This document shows, piece after piece, positions 46,875-55,876 of a DNA stretch of 64,000 nt (the stretch's first letter is position 1; the number at the start of each line of letters is the position of its first letter). A model generated the notes under the pieces. The model was not told where the DNA came from, did not search any database, and saw only the letters and a program-made list of their open reading frames with translations. The DNA comes from Paenibacillus mucilaginosus 3016 (GTDB lineage Bacteria; Bacillota; Bacilli; Paenibacillales; NBRC-103111): assembly GCF_000250655.1 (NCBI RefSeq), contig NC_016935.1, positions 8,397,501 to 8,461,500 on the forward strand. The letters are read 5' to 3'. The translations under genes were made by a program, and so were the position numbers.

Positions 46875-47821
46875 GCGGAGGCCTCCTCCATACGAAAAAA
46901 GGCCGCGGCCATCCCCTTGCCCAGCTTCTGGCTGGAGTTCATCAGATACTGGAGCAGACGCTCCGCGTCCTCCATGGACATCTCCTCGTCGAGGCAGGCG
47001 AGCTCCGCCCTGACCTTGGCGGCCTGCCGGACGGCTTTCTCATGCGGGAGGTGCGCCTCGCCAGCCTCAAGCTCAATCCCGGCCAGATGCTCCTCCAGCT
47101 TCGCAAAGGAGTACCGGACCGAACGCGGAAAGCTCTCGCATTCGATCAGGAAGCGGATGATATGCTCCGCCGAGACCGCATCGGCATAATGCCGGCGGAA
47201 CGACTGCTGGGCGCTCACCGACTTCAGCACCGCCTGCAAATACGGATAAGGCGGCATACCTGCGCCCTCGATCGCATGAACCACCGACTGGAGAATCCGC
47301 ACCGTATTCTCCGCACGTTCGAGGAACCGGCCCCCTTCGATAAAATGCCACTCGTTCTCCCGAAGCATTACCGACTGCTCCATGCCGAGGAACATCGCGG
47401 CCCGTTCCTTGATGCCTTTGTAGAACGGATAGGGCGCTTCCGACAAAATGTCGGCCACCTTCTTCTCTCCAAGCCACAAGTAGAAGGAGTTCATCACCTC
47501 CCACAGCTCGGGCGGCAGCTTCTCTCTCAGGGTCCTCAGGTTCGCGCGGGCCCGGCTGACGCAGGAGAAGAGCGAATTGATATAGCCCCGGTCCAGGGTG
47601 ATGAAGGAGAGCACATCCCGTTCCGTGAACGCATCGAACTGCTGGAGGTAGTCCGCTCGGGCACCGAGGGCATCGACCAGCCGGGCCCACTTGTGCTCCC
47701 CGTCGGCGAAATCCCCTTCATGCTGAATATGATAATGAACATCGATCAGCCGCGCATGGTTCTCCGCCCGTTCCATATACCGGCCTACCCAGAATAAAGC
47801 CTCCGCATTGCGATTCAGCAT
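46871..47821 (-). CDS. Alpha-E domain protein
   Basis: 316 aa, all-helical (COG2307, alpha-E). The N-terminus MLNRNAEALFWVGRYMERAENHARLID is the family hallmark, and a second similar FLERAENTVRILQSVV segment indicates an internal duplication. The start ATG at 47821 follows AGGGAG at 8 bases; the GTG three codons earlier is too close. Function not established; it always travels with the circularly permuted ATP-grasp and transglutaminase proteins and may bind their substrate (inference). Confidence 0.92.
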   Translation of the reverse strand: MLNRNAEALFWVGRYMERAENHARLIDVHYHIQHEGDFADGEHKWARLVDALGARADYLQQFDAFTERDVLSFITLDRGYINSLFSCVSRARANLRTLREKLPPELWEVMNSFYLWLGEKKVADILSEAPYPFYKGIKERAAMFLGMEQSVMLRENEWHFIEGGRFLERAENTVRILQSVVHAIEGAGMPPYPYLQAVLKSVSAQQSFRRHYADAVSAEHIIRFLIECESFPRSVRYSFAKLEEHLAGIELEAGEAHLPHEKAVRQAAKVRAELACLDEEMSMEDAERLLQYLMNSSQKLGKGMAAAFFRMEEASA

Positions 47822-47872
47822 GCTTCTCACTCCCTAGTAAGGATAAAGACCAGGAACCAGGACGCGGACCTC

Positions 47873-49375
47873 CTACTCCGTCACACAAGGCAGGCGTCGG
47901 CGCACGTCAGGGGCCAGCACCCACGTATCCTTACACCCGCCGCCCTGTGACGAATTGACGACGAGCGAGCCTTCCTGCATCGCCATCCGTGTCAGTCCGC
48001 CCGGGATGATATGTACCTCTTCGTCCGCCCCCATGAGCACGAAGGCCCGAAGATCCAGATGGCGAGGCACCATCCGGCCTCCGGCGAGCACCGGAGCCCG
48101 GGAGAGCTGCATGGTAGGCTGGGCGATATAACGGCCCGGATCCTGTCTGATCCGTTCCGCAAAGAGGGCCAGCTCCTCCTCCGTCGCCGAAGGGCCGATG
48201 AGCATCCCGTACCCGCCGGAAAGCGAGGTTTCCTTGACGACGAGCTCCGGCAGATGGGCCAGAACATATTCCCGCTCATCGGGCCTCTCCAGCACATAGG
48301 TCGGCACATTCTTCAGCAGGGGCTCCTCATTCAGGTAGTAGCGGATCATGTTCGGCACATAGGCATACATCGCCTTGTCGTCGGCTACTCCGGTGCCCGG
48401 CGCATTCGCAATAGCCAGGTTGCCCGCCCGGTAGGCATTCATGATCCCGGCCACGCCAAGCATGGAGTCCGGCTGGAAAGCCAAGGGGTCCAGATAGTCG
48501 TCGTCGATCCGGCGGTACAGCACATCGACCTGCTGCAGCCCCTTCATGCCGCGGATATAGATTTTGTGATCGATAGCGGTGAGATCCCGGCCTTCCACAA
48601 GATGGATACCCATCTGCTGGGCCAGGAAGGCGTGTTCGTAATAAGCGGAGTTGTATTCGCCCGGCGTCAGCAGGGCGATCACGGGATCCGCCTTGCGCCC
48701 CGGAGCCAGACTGCGCAGCACCGACAAGAACCGGTTGAGGCTGATTTCCACGTCGCGTACACGTGTGCTGAGGGTTAATTCGGGGAAGAGCTGGTTCATC
48801 AGATTCCGGCCCTGGAAGAGATACGAAAAGCCGGAAGGCGACCTGAGGTTATCTTCCAGCACATAATATTCACCGTCCGAGTGGCGTATGAGATCAATGC
48901 CGGAGGTAGTAATATAGGCACCGCCGGGAACACGCAGACGCATCATCTCCGGGCGGAAGTAACGGTTCGCGACCACCATCCTCCGCGGCACAATCCCATC
49001 CCGGATGATATGCCCGTCATGATAAATATCGTGGAGGAAGCGGTTCAGCGCCCGCACCCGCTGCAGCAGTCCGGCCTCCAGCCGCTCCCACTCCCCGGGC
49101 GGGATAATCCGCGGAATCATGTCGAACGGAATGGTCCGCTCGAGCGGCTGGGATTGGGCGGGGTTATAGAGGGTGAACGTAATGCCCTCCTCCATCATCC
49201 GCTGGTCAATCGCCGTCTGCTTCTGGGCCATCTCCTCAGCCCCCATGGCATGGAACCGCCGGTACACTTCCTTGTAGTGGTCGCGGACCACCGGCCCCGC
49301 CTCCCCGGCGAACATCTCATCATAGAAACCCTGCAGCGGGTAAGGCGGGAAGGATGAAGCTTGGGGTTGGGCCAT
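47873..49375 (-). CDS. Circularly permuted ATP-grasp protein
   Basis: 500 aa, COG2308 type. Motifs: RDGIVPRRMVVANRYFRPEM, YYVLEDNLRSPSGFSYL (metal/ATP-binding ED-N), GIVGP-like LIGPSATEEEL, and the terminal VNSSQGGGCKDTWVL. ATP-grasp enzymes ligate a carboxylate to an amine through an acyl phosphate; in these operons a peptide ligase or amidoligase role has been proposed by comparative genomics. GGGAGG precedes the ATG. First gene of the operon, driven by a strong sigma-A promoter; alpha-E begins 51 bases downstream of its stop. Confidence 0.92.
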   Translation of the reverse strand: MAQPQASSFPPYPLQGFYDEMFAGEAGPVVRDHYKEVYRRFHAMGAEEMAQKQTAIDQRMMEEGITFTLYNPAQSQPLERTIPFDMIPRIIPPGEWERLEAGLLQRVRALNRFLHDIYHDGHIIRDGIVPRRMVVANRYFRPEMMRLRVPGGAYITTSGIDLIRHSDGEYYVLEDNLRSPSGFSYLFQGRNLMNQLFPELTLSTRVRDVEISLNRFLSVLRSLAPGRKADPVIALLTPGEYNSAYYEHAFLAQQMGIHLVEGRDLTAIDHKIYIRGMKGLQQVDVLYRRIDDDYLDPLAFQPDSMLGVAGIMNAYRAGNLAIANAPGTGVADDKAMYAYVPNMIRYYLNEEPLLKNVPTYVLERPDEREYVLAHLPELVVKETSLSGGYGMLIGPSATEEELALFAERIRQDPGRYIAQPTMQLSRAPVLAGGRMVPRHLDLRAFVLMGADEEVHIIPGGLTRMAMQEGSLVVNSSQGGGCKDTWVLAPDVRRRLPCVTE

Positions 49376-49473
49376 CGAAAAACCTCCCTATTCTATCAAA
49401 ATGTTAGATTTCATTACATAGTTAATAGGTTTTCGATGGAAAAAGCCGAATAATCCTCTTTCTTATACTGTTT

Positions 49474-49502
49474 ATCATATGTCTACAACCTGATTGTGTC
49501 AA
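49474..49502 (-). promoter_or_regulatory. Sigma-A promoter of the ATP-grasp/alpha-E/transglutaminase operon
   Basis: TTGACA, 17 bases, TATGAT on the minus strand, about 98 bases upstream of the first start. The stretch 49503-49824 between the two divergent promoters shows no gene or clear structure. Confidence 0.75.
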
Positions 49503-49824
49503 TATAATTAACACAGGATTTGTCCACTCCCCAGGCTGCAGTGAAGAAGCGTCCACAACGTCATTGCCTGCCTTCTTGCACCCCCTGCCCCTTGCTGTCA
49601 AAATAGCCGAAATATGCGCCTTTGGCACCGATGCAGCGGTTGTTCTGCCTTCTTTTCCCGCTACCCGCACCTCCGCGGTTGAAACTCTTTCCTTCTGTTT
49701 TACGTTAAGTAGGTAAGCAAGCCGGCAGCCTTCGACAAGCCCGGACGACAAGACGAACAGCAGGTTCCGGCCCGGAGAAGTGTTTCGACTGTGTTCGACG
49801 GCGGAAACCTCTTGAACTTGGGTC

Positions 49825-49868
49825 TTGGCGTTCGCCGTTCTCTCTTATATAATAAGAACAAACGTTCG
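49825..49868 (+). promoter_or_regulatory. Promoter with LexA-like box upstream of the DUF1540 gene
   Basis: TTGGCG, 17 bases, TATAAT. Directly behind the -10 lies AGAAC-AAAC-GTTCG (49855-49868), matching the Firmicutes LexA (DinR) consensus CGAAC-N4-GTTCG at nine of ten fixed positions. Placement at the transcription start would fit repression. Confidence 0.6.
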
Positions 49869-49951
49869 TAAACTTTCCTCTTTATTCCTTATGCCGAATT
49901 GGTGTTTAAGAACTCTCCCGGGTGGTTAATAAGAAGCGGAGGTGATTCCAC

Positions 49952-50173
49952 ATGGAAAATCCAATGGTGAAGTGCAGTATTTCCAACTGTGAGTACTGGG
50001 AGAGCGGCAATAACTGCAGCGCGGAGGTCATTATGATCGAGGTCAATGCGCACGCGGACAAGCCGGGTACGCAGAGCAAGGACGGACTGGAGTACGACTC
50101 CCGCCATCAGGATCAGGCCAGCGGCGTCATTGACACCTGTTGTCAGACCTTCGAAGAGCGCACATCCCATTAA
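49952..50173 (+). CDS. DUF1540 protein
   Basis: 73-aa cysteine-rich protein: MVKCSISNCEYWESGNNCSAEVIMIEV is the DUF1540 pattern (metal-binding-like cysteines), and CCQTF closes the second half; the residues between are polar. Function unknown; members occur in spore formers and may bind metal. AGGTG precedes the ATG. The upstream promoter carries a LexA-like box, so DNA-damage control is possible. A terminator lies 43 bases after the stop. Confidence 0.85.
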   Translation: MENPMVKCSISNCEYWESGNNCSAEVIMIEVNAHADKPGTQSKDGLEYDSRHQDQASGVIDTCCQTFEERTSH

Positions 50174-50216
50174 CATGGGGCCATACGACTACGTTCCTTA
50201 TGACAATGTTCGTCAG

Positions 50217-50256
50217 AAGAACAGATACCCGGAGCCCCCGGGCGGTCTGTTCTTTT
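50217..50256 (+). terminator. Terminator of the DUF1540 gene
   Basis: AAGAACAGA / TCTGTTCTT 9-bp stem with an inner CCCGG/CCGGG helix, followed by TT. Confidence 0.8.
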
Positions 50257-50451
50257 GATGCGGTGAAGGTGGAACGGACCTTAAGTCTTACCTTTGCTGC
50301 GAATGTATTATTAAGGATGTATTTGCCTCTGGAAGAAGGTATTACCTCCGACCTACATGCTTCATTCCAGGATAACCAAAGGAATCGGCGGTCATCGCCG
50401 GACCTTTCTCCCAATATATCAACCAAATCTATTAGTAATGGAGGACGGAAC

Positions 50452-50622
50452 ATGAAATTCAGCATCAGCTACAAAGGAAAACTACTCGGGCACCCTATGA
50501 GCCGGGAACAAGCGGAAGCCGCACTGCAGAAGCTCAGCCTCTGCATGAACAACCTGCAGATCGTTCAAGTTACTTCCGAAGCGCCTGCCGCGGTGGAGCC
50601 GCGCCAGCGTATTATTGTCTAA
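50452..50622 (+). CDS. Small hypothetical protein
   Basis: 56 aa, MKFSISYKGKLLGHPMSREQAE..., that I do not recognise. A TGGAGGACGG ribosome site is 6 bases before the ATG, and codon use is like its neighbours, so it is probably real. No membrane segment or known motif. It lies between the DUF1540 gene and the galT terminator. Confidence 0.6.
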   Translation: MKFSISYKGKLLGHPMSREQAEAALQKLSLCMNNLQIVQVTSEAPAAVEPRQRIIV

Positions 50623-50713
50623 ATCCCCGGCAAGGGATGACTCCGGCGGTTTTCCTTCCGCCTCCTCGCCGCATCCCATCATGCGGTCACTTCACAGCGG
50701 CAGACACGAACAT

Positions 50714-50737
50714 GGGCTGAAGCCGAAGCTTCAGCCC
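50714..50737 (+). terminator. Hairpin downstream of the small hypothetical gene
   Basis: Perfect 10-bp stem GGGCTGAAGC-CGAA-GCTTCAGCCC followed by TGATT. Short tail, so either a weak terminator or an mRNA-stabilising hairpin. Confidence 0.55.
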
Positions 50738-50785
50738 TGATTGGCGTTGGCGCGCAAGAGGCAGGAGGCCTTGTAAAAGTCTCCC

Positions 50786-50816
50786 GGAAAAAGGAAAAGG
50801 GGAGCTTCCGCTCCCC
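50786..50816 (-). terminator. Terminator of the gal operon
   Basis: GGGGAGC-GGAA-GCTCCCC followed by TTTTCCTTTTT on the minus strand, 27 bases after the galT stop. Confidence 0.85.
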
Positions 50817-50842
50817 CTGCCCCCAACGCCGTCTCCTCGCCG

Positions 50843-52432
50843 TTATTCGAATCCGATGCTCTTCAGGTAAGCACGGAACCCTTGACGCCCGTGCTCATCC
50901 CGCTTATAGACCCCGGCATCCCTCAGCACATCGGAGAACTTGCGGCCGACCGCTTCTTTCAGCAGGCGCTCCGCCTCCTCCCCGGTCAGCGAGGTGCCGT
51001 GCTCCTCCATCATACCGGACAGCCAAGCGGCATGCTTGTGCAGCGGGTGGGAAGCGTCTTCCGTGATACTGCCGTCCATCGGCATGCCCCCCGTGAAGAG
51101 CTTCGCCGCCAGCTCCAGCTCATCCTTGAGCCGGCCCGGCAGGACGGCCAGCCCCATCACTTCAATCAGGCCGATATTCTCCTTCTTGATATGATGCAGC
51201 TCCTGGTGCGGGTGGAAGATTCCGTCCGGATGCTCTGCACTCGTACGGTTGTTGCGCAGCACGAGATCGAGCTCATACTCCCCGTTCGCATTGTTGCGGG
51301 CAATCGGCGTAACGGTATTGTGCGGCGTCCGCGCACCGTCCTGCTCCGTATAAGCCAGCACTTCCTGCGAAGGGTCGCTGTATTCCCTCCAGGTATCCAG
51401 GATCGTGCCCGCGAGCTTCAGCACCAGCTCCCGGTGATGGCTCTGGATGCGGAGGACCGACATCGGCCAATTCACGATCCCCAGCTTCACGCCGGGATAT
51501 TCAGGATGGGTGAAGCTCTCTTCGACCGGCGCGATCTCCATCGGGAACTTATGCCGCCCGCCTTGGAAGTGGTCGTGATTGAGAATCGAGCCGCCGACGA
51601 TCGGTAGGTCGGCATTCGAACCGACGAAATAATGCGGGAACTGATCGACGAAGTCGAGCAGGCGTTCGAAGGTGCCCCGCGAGATCTTCATCGGCCGGTG
51701 CTGCTTATCGAAGATAATGCTGTGTTCGTTATAATAGACATACGGCGAGTACTGGAAAAACCAAGGTTCGCCGTTCAGCTCGAGCGGAATGACCCGGTGG
51801 TTCTGGCGTGCCGGATGATTGAGACGACCTGCGTAGCCGACGTTCTCCACACAGAGCAGGCACTTCGGATAATGCGACTGCGGCGCGTTCTTCAGCATCG
51901 CAATCTCCTTCGGGTCCTTCTCCGGCTTCGAGAGGTTGACCGTCATCTCCAGTGCCCCGTACTCTGTCGGTGCAAGCCAGTACAGGTTCTTCTCGATCCG
52001 GTCCATCCGGATATAGTTGGAGTCGATGCACAGGCGGTAGAATTCATCGGTCGCCTGCTCCACTCCCTCTGTTCTGGCTTTGCTCCAGAACCGGCCAACC
52101 ACTTCCGACTGGCGCGGCATAAGATGGCCCATAATGCGCGCGTCGAGCAGATCGCGCAGCGTGGTGTTGTTCTCTTCGAGCAGTCCGCTCTGCGCCGCAT
52201 AGTCGAGCAGCCCTTCGAGGATGCCTACCGGACTCTCGGCCGGCGCTTCCTCCACCTCCCCCGCATAGGGCTCAGCGATCCCGAACAGATCCAGCAGCCC
52301 GTTGCGGGCGGCATACACGTCGAGGCCTTCGATGAGCCTGCGCTTCAAGGCGAACTGCAGCAGCCGCTCGATCAGGTAGGCCGCCTGAGCGGCGGGAGCG
52401 CTGCCCTGCGTTGCCTTCGGTGTCGTATCCAT
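50843..52432 (-). CDS. galT: Galactose-1-phosphate uridylyltransferase, Firmicutes (class 2) type
   Basis: 529 aa, Leloir pathway: UDP-glucose + galactose-1-phosphate to UDP-galactose + glucose-1-phosphate. Recognised as the class 2 enzyme of B. subtilis (513 aa), not the shorter E. coli type: LPIVGGSILNHDHFQGGRHKFPM is the long catalytic region (HDHFQGG), with CLLCVENVGYAGRLNHPARQ before it. Start ATG at 52432 follows AAGGAGGG. Third gene of galK-galE-galT, 85 bases behind galE. Confidence 0.95.
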   Translation of the reverse strand: MDTTPKATQGSAPAAQAAYLIERLLQFALKRRLIEGLDVYAARNGLLDLFGIAEPYAGEVEEAPAESPVGILEGLLDYAAQSGLLEENNTTLRDLLDARIMGHLMPRQSEVVGRFWSKARTEGVEQATDEFYRLCIDSNYIRMDRIEKNLYWLAPTEYGALEMTVNLSKPEKDPKEIAMLKNAPQSHYPKCLLCVENVGYAGRLNHPARQNHRVIPLELNGEPWFFQYSPYVYYNEHSIIFDKQHRPMKISRGTFERLLDFVDQFPHYFVGSNADLPIVGGSILNHDHFQGGRHKFPMEIAPVEESFTHPEYPGVKLGIVNWPMSVLRIQSHHRELVLKLAGTILDTWREYSDPSQEVLAYTEQDGARTPHNTVTPIARNNANGEYELDLVLRNNRTSAEHPDGIFHPHQELHHIKKENIGLIEVMGLAVLPGRLKDELELAAKLFTGGMPMDGSITEDASHPLHKHAAWLSGMMEEHGTSLTGEEAERLLKEAVGRKFSDVLRDAGVYKRDEHGRQGFRAYLKSIGFE

Positions 52433-52517
52433 TGCTCTTTCCCTCCTTGCCGCCTCAGGGCGCGGACTCCGGGCCCGCTGCCCCGCGCGGCGGTATCGGC
52501 ATGCTTGATAAGCGGTC

Positions 52518-53510
52518 TTAGGCGTTGCGGCCGTACCCGTCCGGCCGGCTCTGGTGCCAAGCCCACGCCGAAGCGATGATGCGCTCGAGCTGGTTGCGCT
52601 TCGGCTCCCAGCCGAGCTCGCTTCTCGCACGGTCCGAGGAAGCGACGAGCACGGCCGGGTCTCCGGCGCGGCGCGCTTCCACTACGGCCGGAATGCTGTG
52701 GCCGGTCACGCTGCGGGAGATGTCGATGACTTCCTTCACCGAGAAGCCCTGGCCGTTGCCGAGGTTATAGACCGCGCTGTCGCCGCCTTCACGCAGCTTC
52801 TTCACCGCGAGAATATGCGCATCCGCCAGATCCGTGACGTGAATGTAGTCGCGGATGCAGGTGCCGTCCTCGGTCGGATAGTCATCGCCGTAGATCGAGA
52901 TGTGCTCGCGCTTGCCGAGCGCCACCTGCAGGATGATCGGGATCAGGTGCGTCTCCGGCGAGTGGTCTTCGCCGATCTTGCCCTCTTCATGGGCGCCGGC
53001 CGCATTGAAGTAGCGGAGGGACACGTACTTGATGCCGTGGGCCGTATCGAACCAGCGCATCATTTTCTCCATCGCCAGCTTCGTCTCGCCGTAGGCATTG
53101 GTCGGCAGGGTGCGGTCCGTCTCCAGAATCGGGATGTTCTCCGGTTCGCCGTAGGTGGCCGCCGTCGAGGAGAACACGATCTTCTTTACGCCGTACTGGT
53201 TCATCTTCTCGAGCAGGCACAGCGTGCCGTACACGTTGTTGTGATAGTACTTGCCCGGATTCTGCATGCTCTCGCCCACGAGCGAGCTGGCCGCGAAGTG
53301 AATCACCGCATCGATCTCGTTCTCGCCGAACACCGTATCCAGGAATTCCGCGTCACGCAGATCACCTTCGTACAGCTTGCCTCCGAGCACCGCTTCCCGG
53401 TGCCCCTGGTGCAGGTTGTCGACGATAACGACCTCTTCCCCTCTTGCCAGCAGCTCCGCTACCGTATGCGAGCCGATGTACCCCGCTCCGCCTGTTACCA
53501 AGATTGCCAT
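52518..53510 (-). CDS. galE: UDP-glucose 4-epimerase
   Basis: 330-aa NAD-dependent epimerase of the extended SDR family, interconverting UDP-galactose and UDP-glucose. Rossmann motif [10 protein letters not shown] at the N-terminus, catalytic YGETK (Y and K of YxxxK, about 147-151) preceded by SSTAATYG (catalytic Ser/Thr), and NPIG-like [21 protein letters not shown], all typical of GalE. AAGGGAGAGG precedes the ATG. Middle gene of the gal operon, 73 bases after galK. Confidence 0.97.
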   Translation of the reverse strand: MAILVTGGAGYIGSHTVAELLARGEEVVIVDNLHQGHREAVLGGKLYEGDLRDAEFLDTVFGENEIDAVIHFAASSLVGESMQNPGKYYHNNVYGTLCLLEKMNQYGVKKIVFSSTAATYGEPENIPILETDRTLPTNAYGETKLAMEKMMRWFDTAHGIKYVSLRYFNAAGAHEEGKIGEDHSPETHLIPIILQVALGKREHISIYGDDYPTEDGTCIRDYIHVTDLADAHILAVKKLREGGDSAVYNLGNGQGFSVKEVIDISRSVTGHSIPAVVEARRAGDPAVLVASSDRARSELGWEPKRNQLERIIASAWAWHQSRPDGYGRNA

Positions 53511-53583
53511 AATACAGCCTCTCCCTTCGCTATCCTCTATTTTTCTATATTATCTATGTGAAAGTTCATGGAGTTTCCGCAGT

Positions 53584-54762
53584 TTAGCCGACTTCGATCT
53601 CCTTGACGCCGTCCCCGATGTTGCATACATAGAAATCGGCGGTGAGCCCGGTCTTGTTCTTGTACACCTGGCCGACTTCCTCGATGAAGCGCTCCACGCT
53701 GTCCTGGTGTACGAGCGACACCGTGCAGCCGCCGAAGCCCGCCCCTGTCATGCGGGAGCCGAGCACGCCCGGCACCTCCAGCGCCGCTTCAACCATCGTG
53801 TCGAGCTCGAAGCCCGTGACTTCGTAGAGATCGCGCAGCGAGTTATGGGAGCCGATCATGAGCTCGCCGAAGCCGACCAGATCATCCTCTTCCAGCACGC
53901 GCACGGAGTGCAGCACCCGGTGAATCTCCTCGACCACGTGCTGGGCGCGCTTGCGGACCACCGGATCCTGGATCAGGTCCTGGGACTCCATGAACTGCTC
54001 CAGCGACAGCTGTCCGAGCAGCCTCAGATCGGGGAACTTCACCTGCAGATCCTTCACCGCCTGCTCACACTGGGCGCGGCGCTCGTTGTACGCCGAATCG
54101 ACCAGGCCGCGCTTCTTGTTCGTATTCCCGATGACCAGCTTGTAGGCACCGCTCTTGAACGGTACGTGCTTATACTCCAGGGTATCGCACATGAGCAGAA
54201 TCGCATGGTCCTTCTTGCCGTTGGCCACGGCGAACTGGTCCATGATGCCGCACTTCACGCCGATGAACTCGTTCTCGGCCTTCTGGGACAGCAGCGAGAT
54301 GTCCACCGTGTCCACCGGCTGCCCTTCCATCGTCAGCACGCCGTAGGCGGTCACCACTTCGATCGAAGCGGAGGACGAGAGGCCCGAGCCGTTCGGGATG
54401 GCGCCGCTGAACAGCAGATCATACCCGCCTACCCGGACGCCGCGGTCCTGCAGCTCCTTAATGACCCCTTTAGGGTAGTTGGTCCAGTCGTCCTCGGCAC
54501 GGTATTCGATATCAGTAATGGAAATTTGTTTGCGCAGCGGGAAGTTGGTCGAAGCGAATCCGATCATCCCGTCGTCCCGGCGGCGCATCACCAGCGTCGT
54601 ACCGAACGTCAGCGCGGCCGGGAAAACGTAGCCTCCGTTATAATCCGTATGCTCGCCGATCAGATTCACCCGGCCCGGGGCATGGAATACGCGGATCTCA
54701 TGGGCGCTCTCCGCACCGTATAATTCGATAAACTGTTCTTTCAGCACCTGCACTTCACTCAT
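53584..54762 (-). CDS. galK: Galactokinase
   Basis: 392-aa GHMP kinase: ATP + galactose to galactose-1-phosphate. N-terminal signature GRVNLIGEHTDYNGGYVFP binds galactose, the phosphate loop is SGLSSSASIEV in GAIPNGSGLSSSAS, and MTGAGFGGCTVSLV is the third GHMP motif. GAGGTGAACGGCC precedes the ATG. First gene of the operon galK-galE-galT on the minus strand, divergent from an AraC regulator that probably controls it. Confidence 0.97.
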   Translation of the reverse strand: MSEVQVLKEQFIELYGAESAHEIRVFHAPGRVNLIGEHTDYNGGYVFPAALTFGTTLVMRRRDDGMIGFASTNFPLRKQISITDIEYRAEDDWTNYPKGVIKELQDRGVRVGGYDLLFSGAIPNGSGLSSSASIEVVTAYGVLTMEGQPVDTVDISLLSQKAENEFIGVKCGIMDQFAVANGKKDHAILLMCDTLEYKHVPFKSGAYKLVIGNTNKKRGLVDSAYNERRAQCEQAVKDLQVKFPDLRLLGQLSLEQFMESQDLIQDPVVRKRAQHVVEEIHRVLHSVRVLEEDDLVGFGELMIGSHNSLRDLYEVTGFELDTMVEAALEVPGVLGSRMTGAGFGGCTVSLVHQDSVERFIEEVGQVYKNKTGLTADFYVCNIGDGVKEIEVG

Positions 54763-54972
54763 GGCCGTTCACCTCATCAATAAGTATGGATAGAGCTGGA
54801 ATACCTGATGCATCCTCATCCCTGATTGGTTACAGTATAGCGCAGGGAGCGTACCGGAGAGTATGGAACGATGTCAGACCCGCATGGAAAAATGTTAGAT
54901 TACGCTAGGATCCCTCCCCTGCTGCGTGATACAATGGACCCCAAAGTCCACTGTTCAAGGAGCTGCTGAGCC

Positions 54973-55839
54973 GTGAAATCTTCCACTCCCCGTCCCGAAA
55001 GCTATTACGTCGTCTCGAATCCATATCCGCCCGCACCGCCGAGTCCCCTGACCGTCCTGTTCTCCGGCCACAGCCAGACGAAGCCCGGCCACAAGCCGGG
55101 GCCGAAGGTCGTCGACTACTATCTGCTGCACCACATTCTCTCCGGGCGGGGTACCTACACGTGCCTCGGCCAGACATACGAGCTCGGCCCCGGGGACAGC
55201 TTCCTGATCGAGCCCGGGAAGCTTGTCGCCTATACGGCGGACCTCGAAGATCCATGGCATTACCGCTGGATCGCCTTCGAGGGAGAGCAGGCCGCCTCCC
55301 TGCTGGAGGGCATCGGACTCAGCTCGCGCCAGCCGGTGGTCCATGCGCCCCGCCGCCGGAGCATCGGGGTGCTGTTCCACCAGGTGCAGAGCGCCTTCCG
55401 CTCCCGCAGCCTCTCGGCGAACCTCAAGGCGAACGGCCTGCTTCAGCTGCTGCTGGCCGACTATGCCGAGGCGCTGCAGGGTGAAGGCCGGACTCTCCCC
55501 GAGGATACCAGCCCGGCGGCACAGACGGTACAGCAGGCGCTGAACTACTTGTCCGCGCAGTATGCCGAGCCGATCACCATCGAGCTCATGGCCGAGACGC
55601 TCGGCTATAACCGGGCTTACCTGTCCACGCTCTTCAAGCAGCAGACCGGCGTCACCCCGGTCACCTTCCTGCTCCGGCTGCGGCTCGACAAGGCGCGCCA
55701 CCTGCTGCGGGAGCGGCCGGAGCTGACGATCGAGCAGACGGCTTCCTCCGTCGGCTTCCAGGATCCGCTCTACTTCTCGAAGCAGTTCAAGCGGCAGTAC
55801 GGCGTCTCGCCGACGGATTACCGCCAGTCGCTGCTGTAG
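54973..55839 (+). CDS. AraC family regulator, probable activator of the gal operon
   Basis: 288 aa, GTG start with AAGGAG 10 bases upstream. Cupin-type sensor domain (GRGTYTCLGQTYELGPGDSFLIEPG) and two C-terminal HTH motifs (ITIELMAETLGYNRAYLSTLFK and EQTASSVGFQDPLYFSKQFK). Divergent from galK with 210 bases between the starts, so it is the natural candidate for gal control, sensing galactose or a galactoside (inference). Followed tail to tail by the 7TM kinase gene. Confidence 0.9.
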   Translation: MKSSTPRPESYYVVSNPYPPAPPSPLTVLFSGHSQTKPGHKPGPKVVDYYLLHHILSGRGTYTCLGQTYELGPGDSFLIEPGKLVAYTADLEDPWHYRWIAFEGEQAASLLEGIGLSSRQPVVHAPRRRSIGVLFHQVQSAFRSRSLSANLKANGLLQLLLADYAEALQGEGRTLPEDTSPAAQTVQQALNYLSAQYAEPITIELMAETLGYNRAYLSTLFKQQTGVTPVTFLLRLRLDKARHLLRERPELTIEQTASSVGFQDPLYFSKQFKRQYGVSPTDYRQSLL

Positions 55840-55876
55840 CGAGCAGTACCGGGCGGCCTGCCGCGTCACGGCCTTC

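Noticed and set aside
50140-50622. A 160-codon frame joining the DUF1540 gene end to the small hypothetical gene
   Set aside because: It runs through a good terminator; the 56-aa frame from 50452 has its own strong ribosome site.
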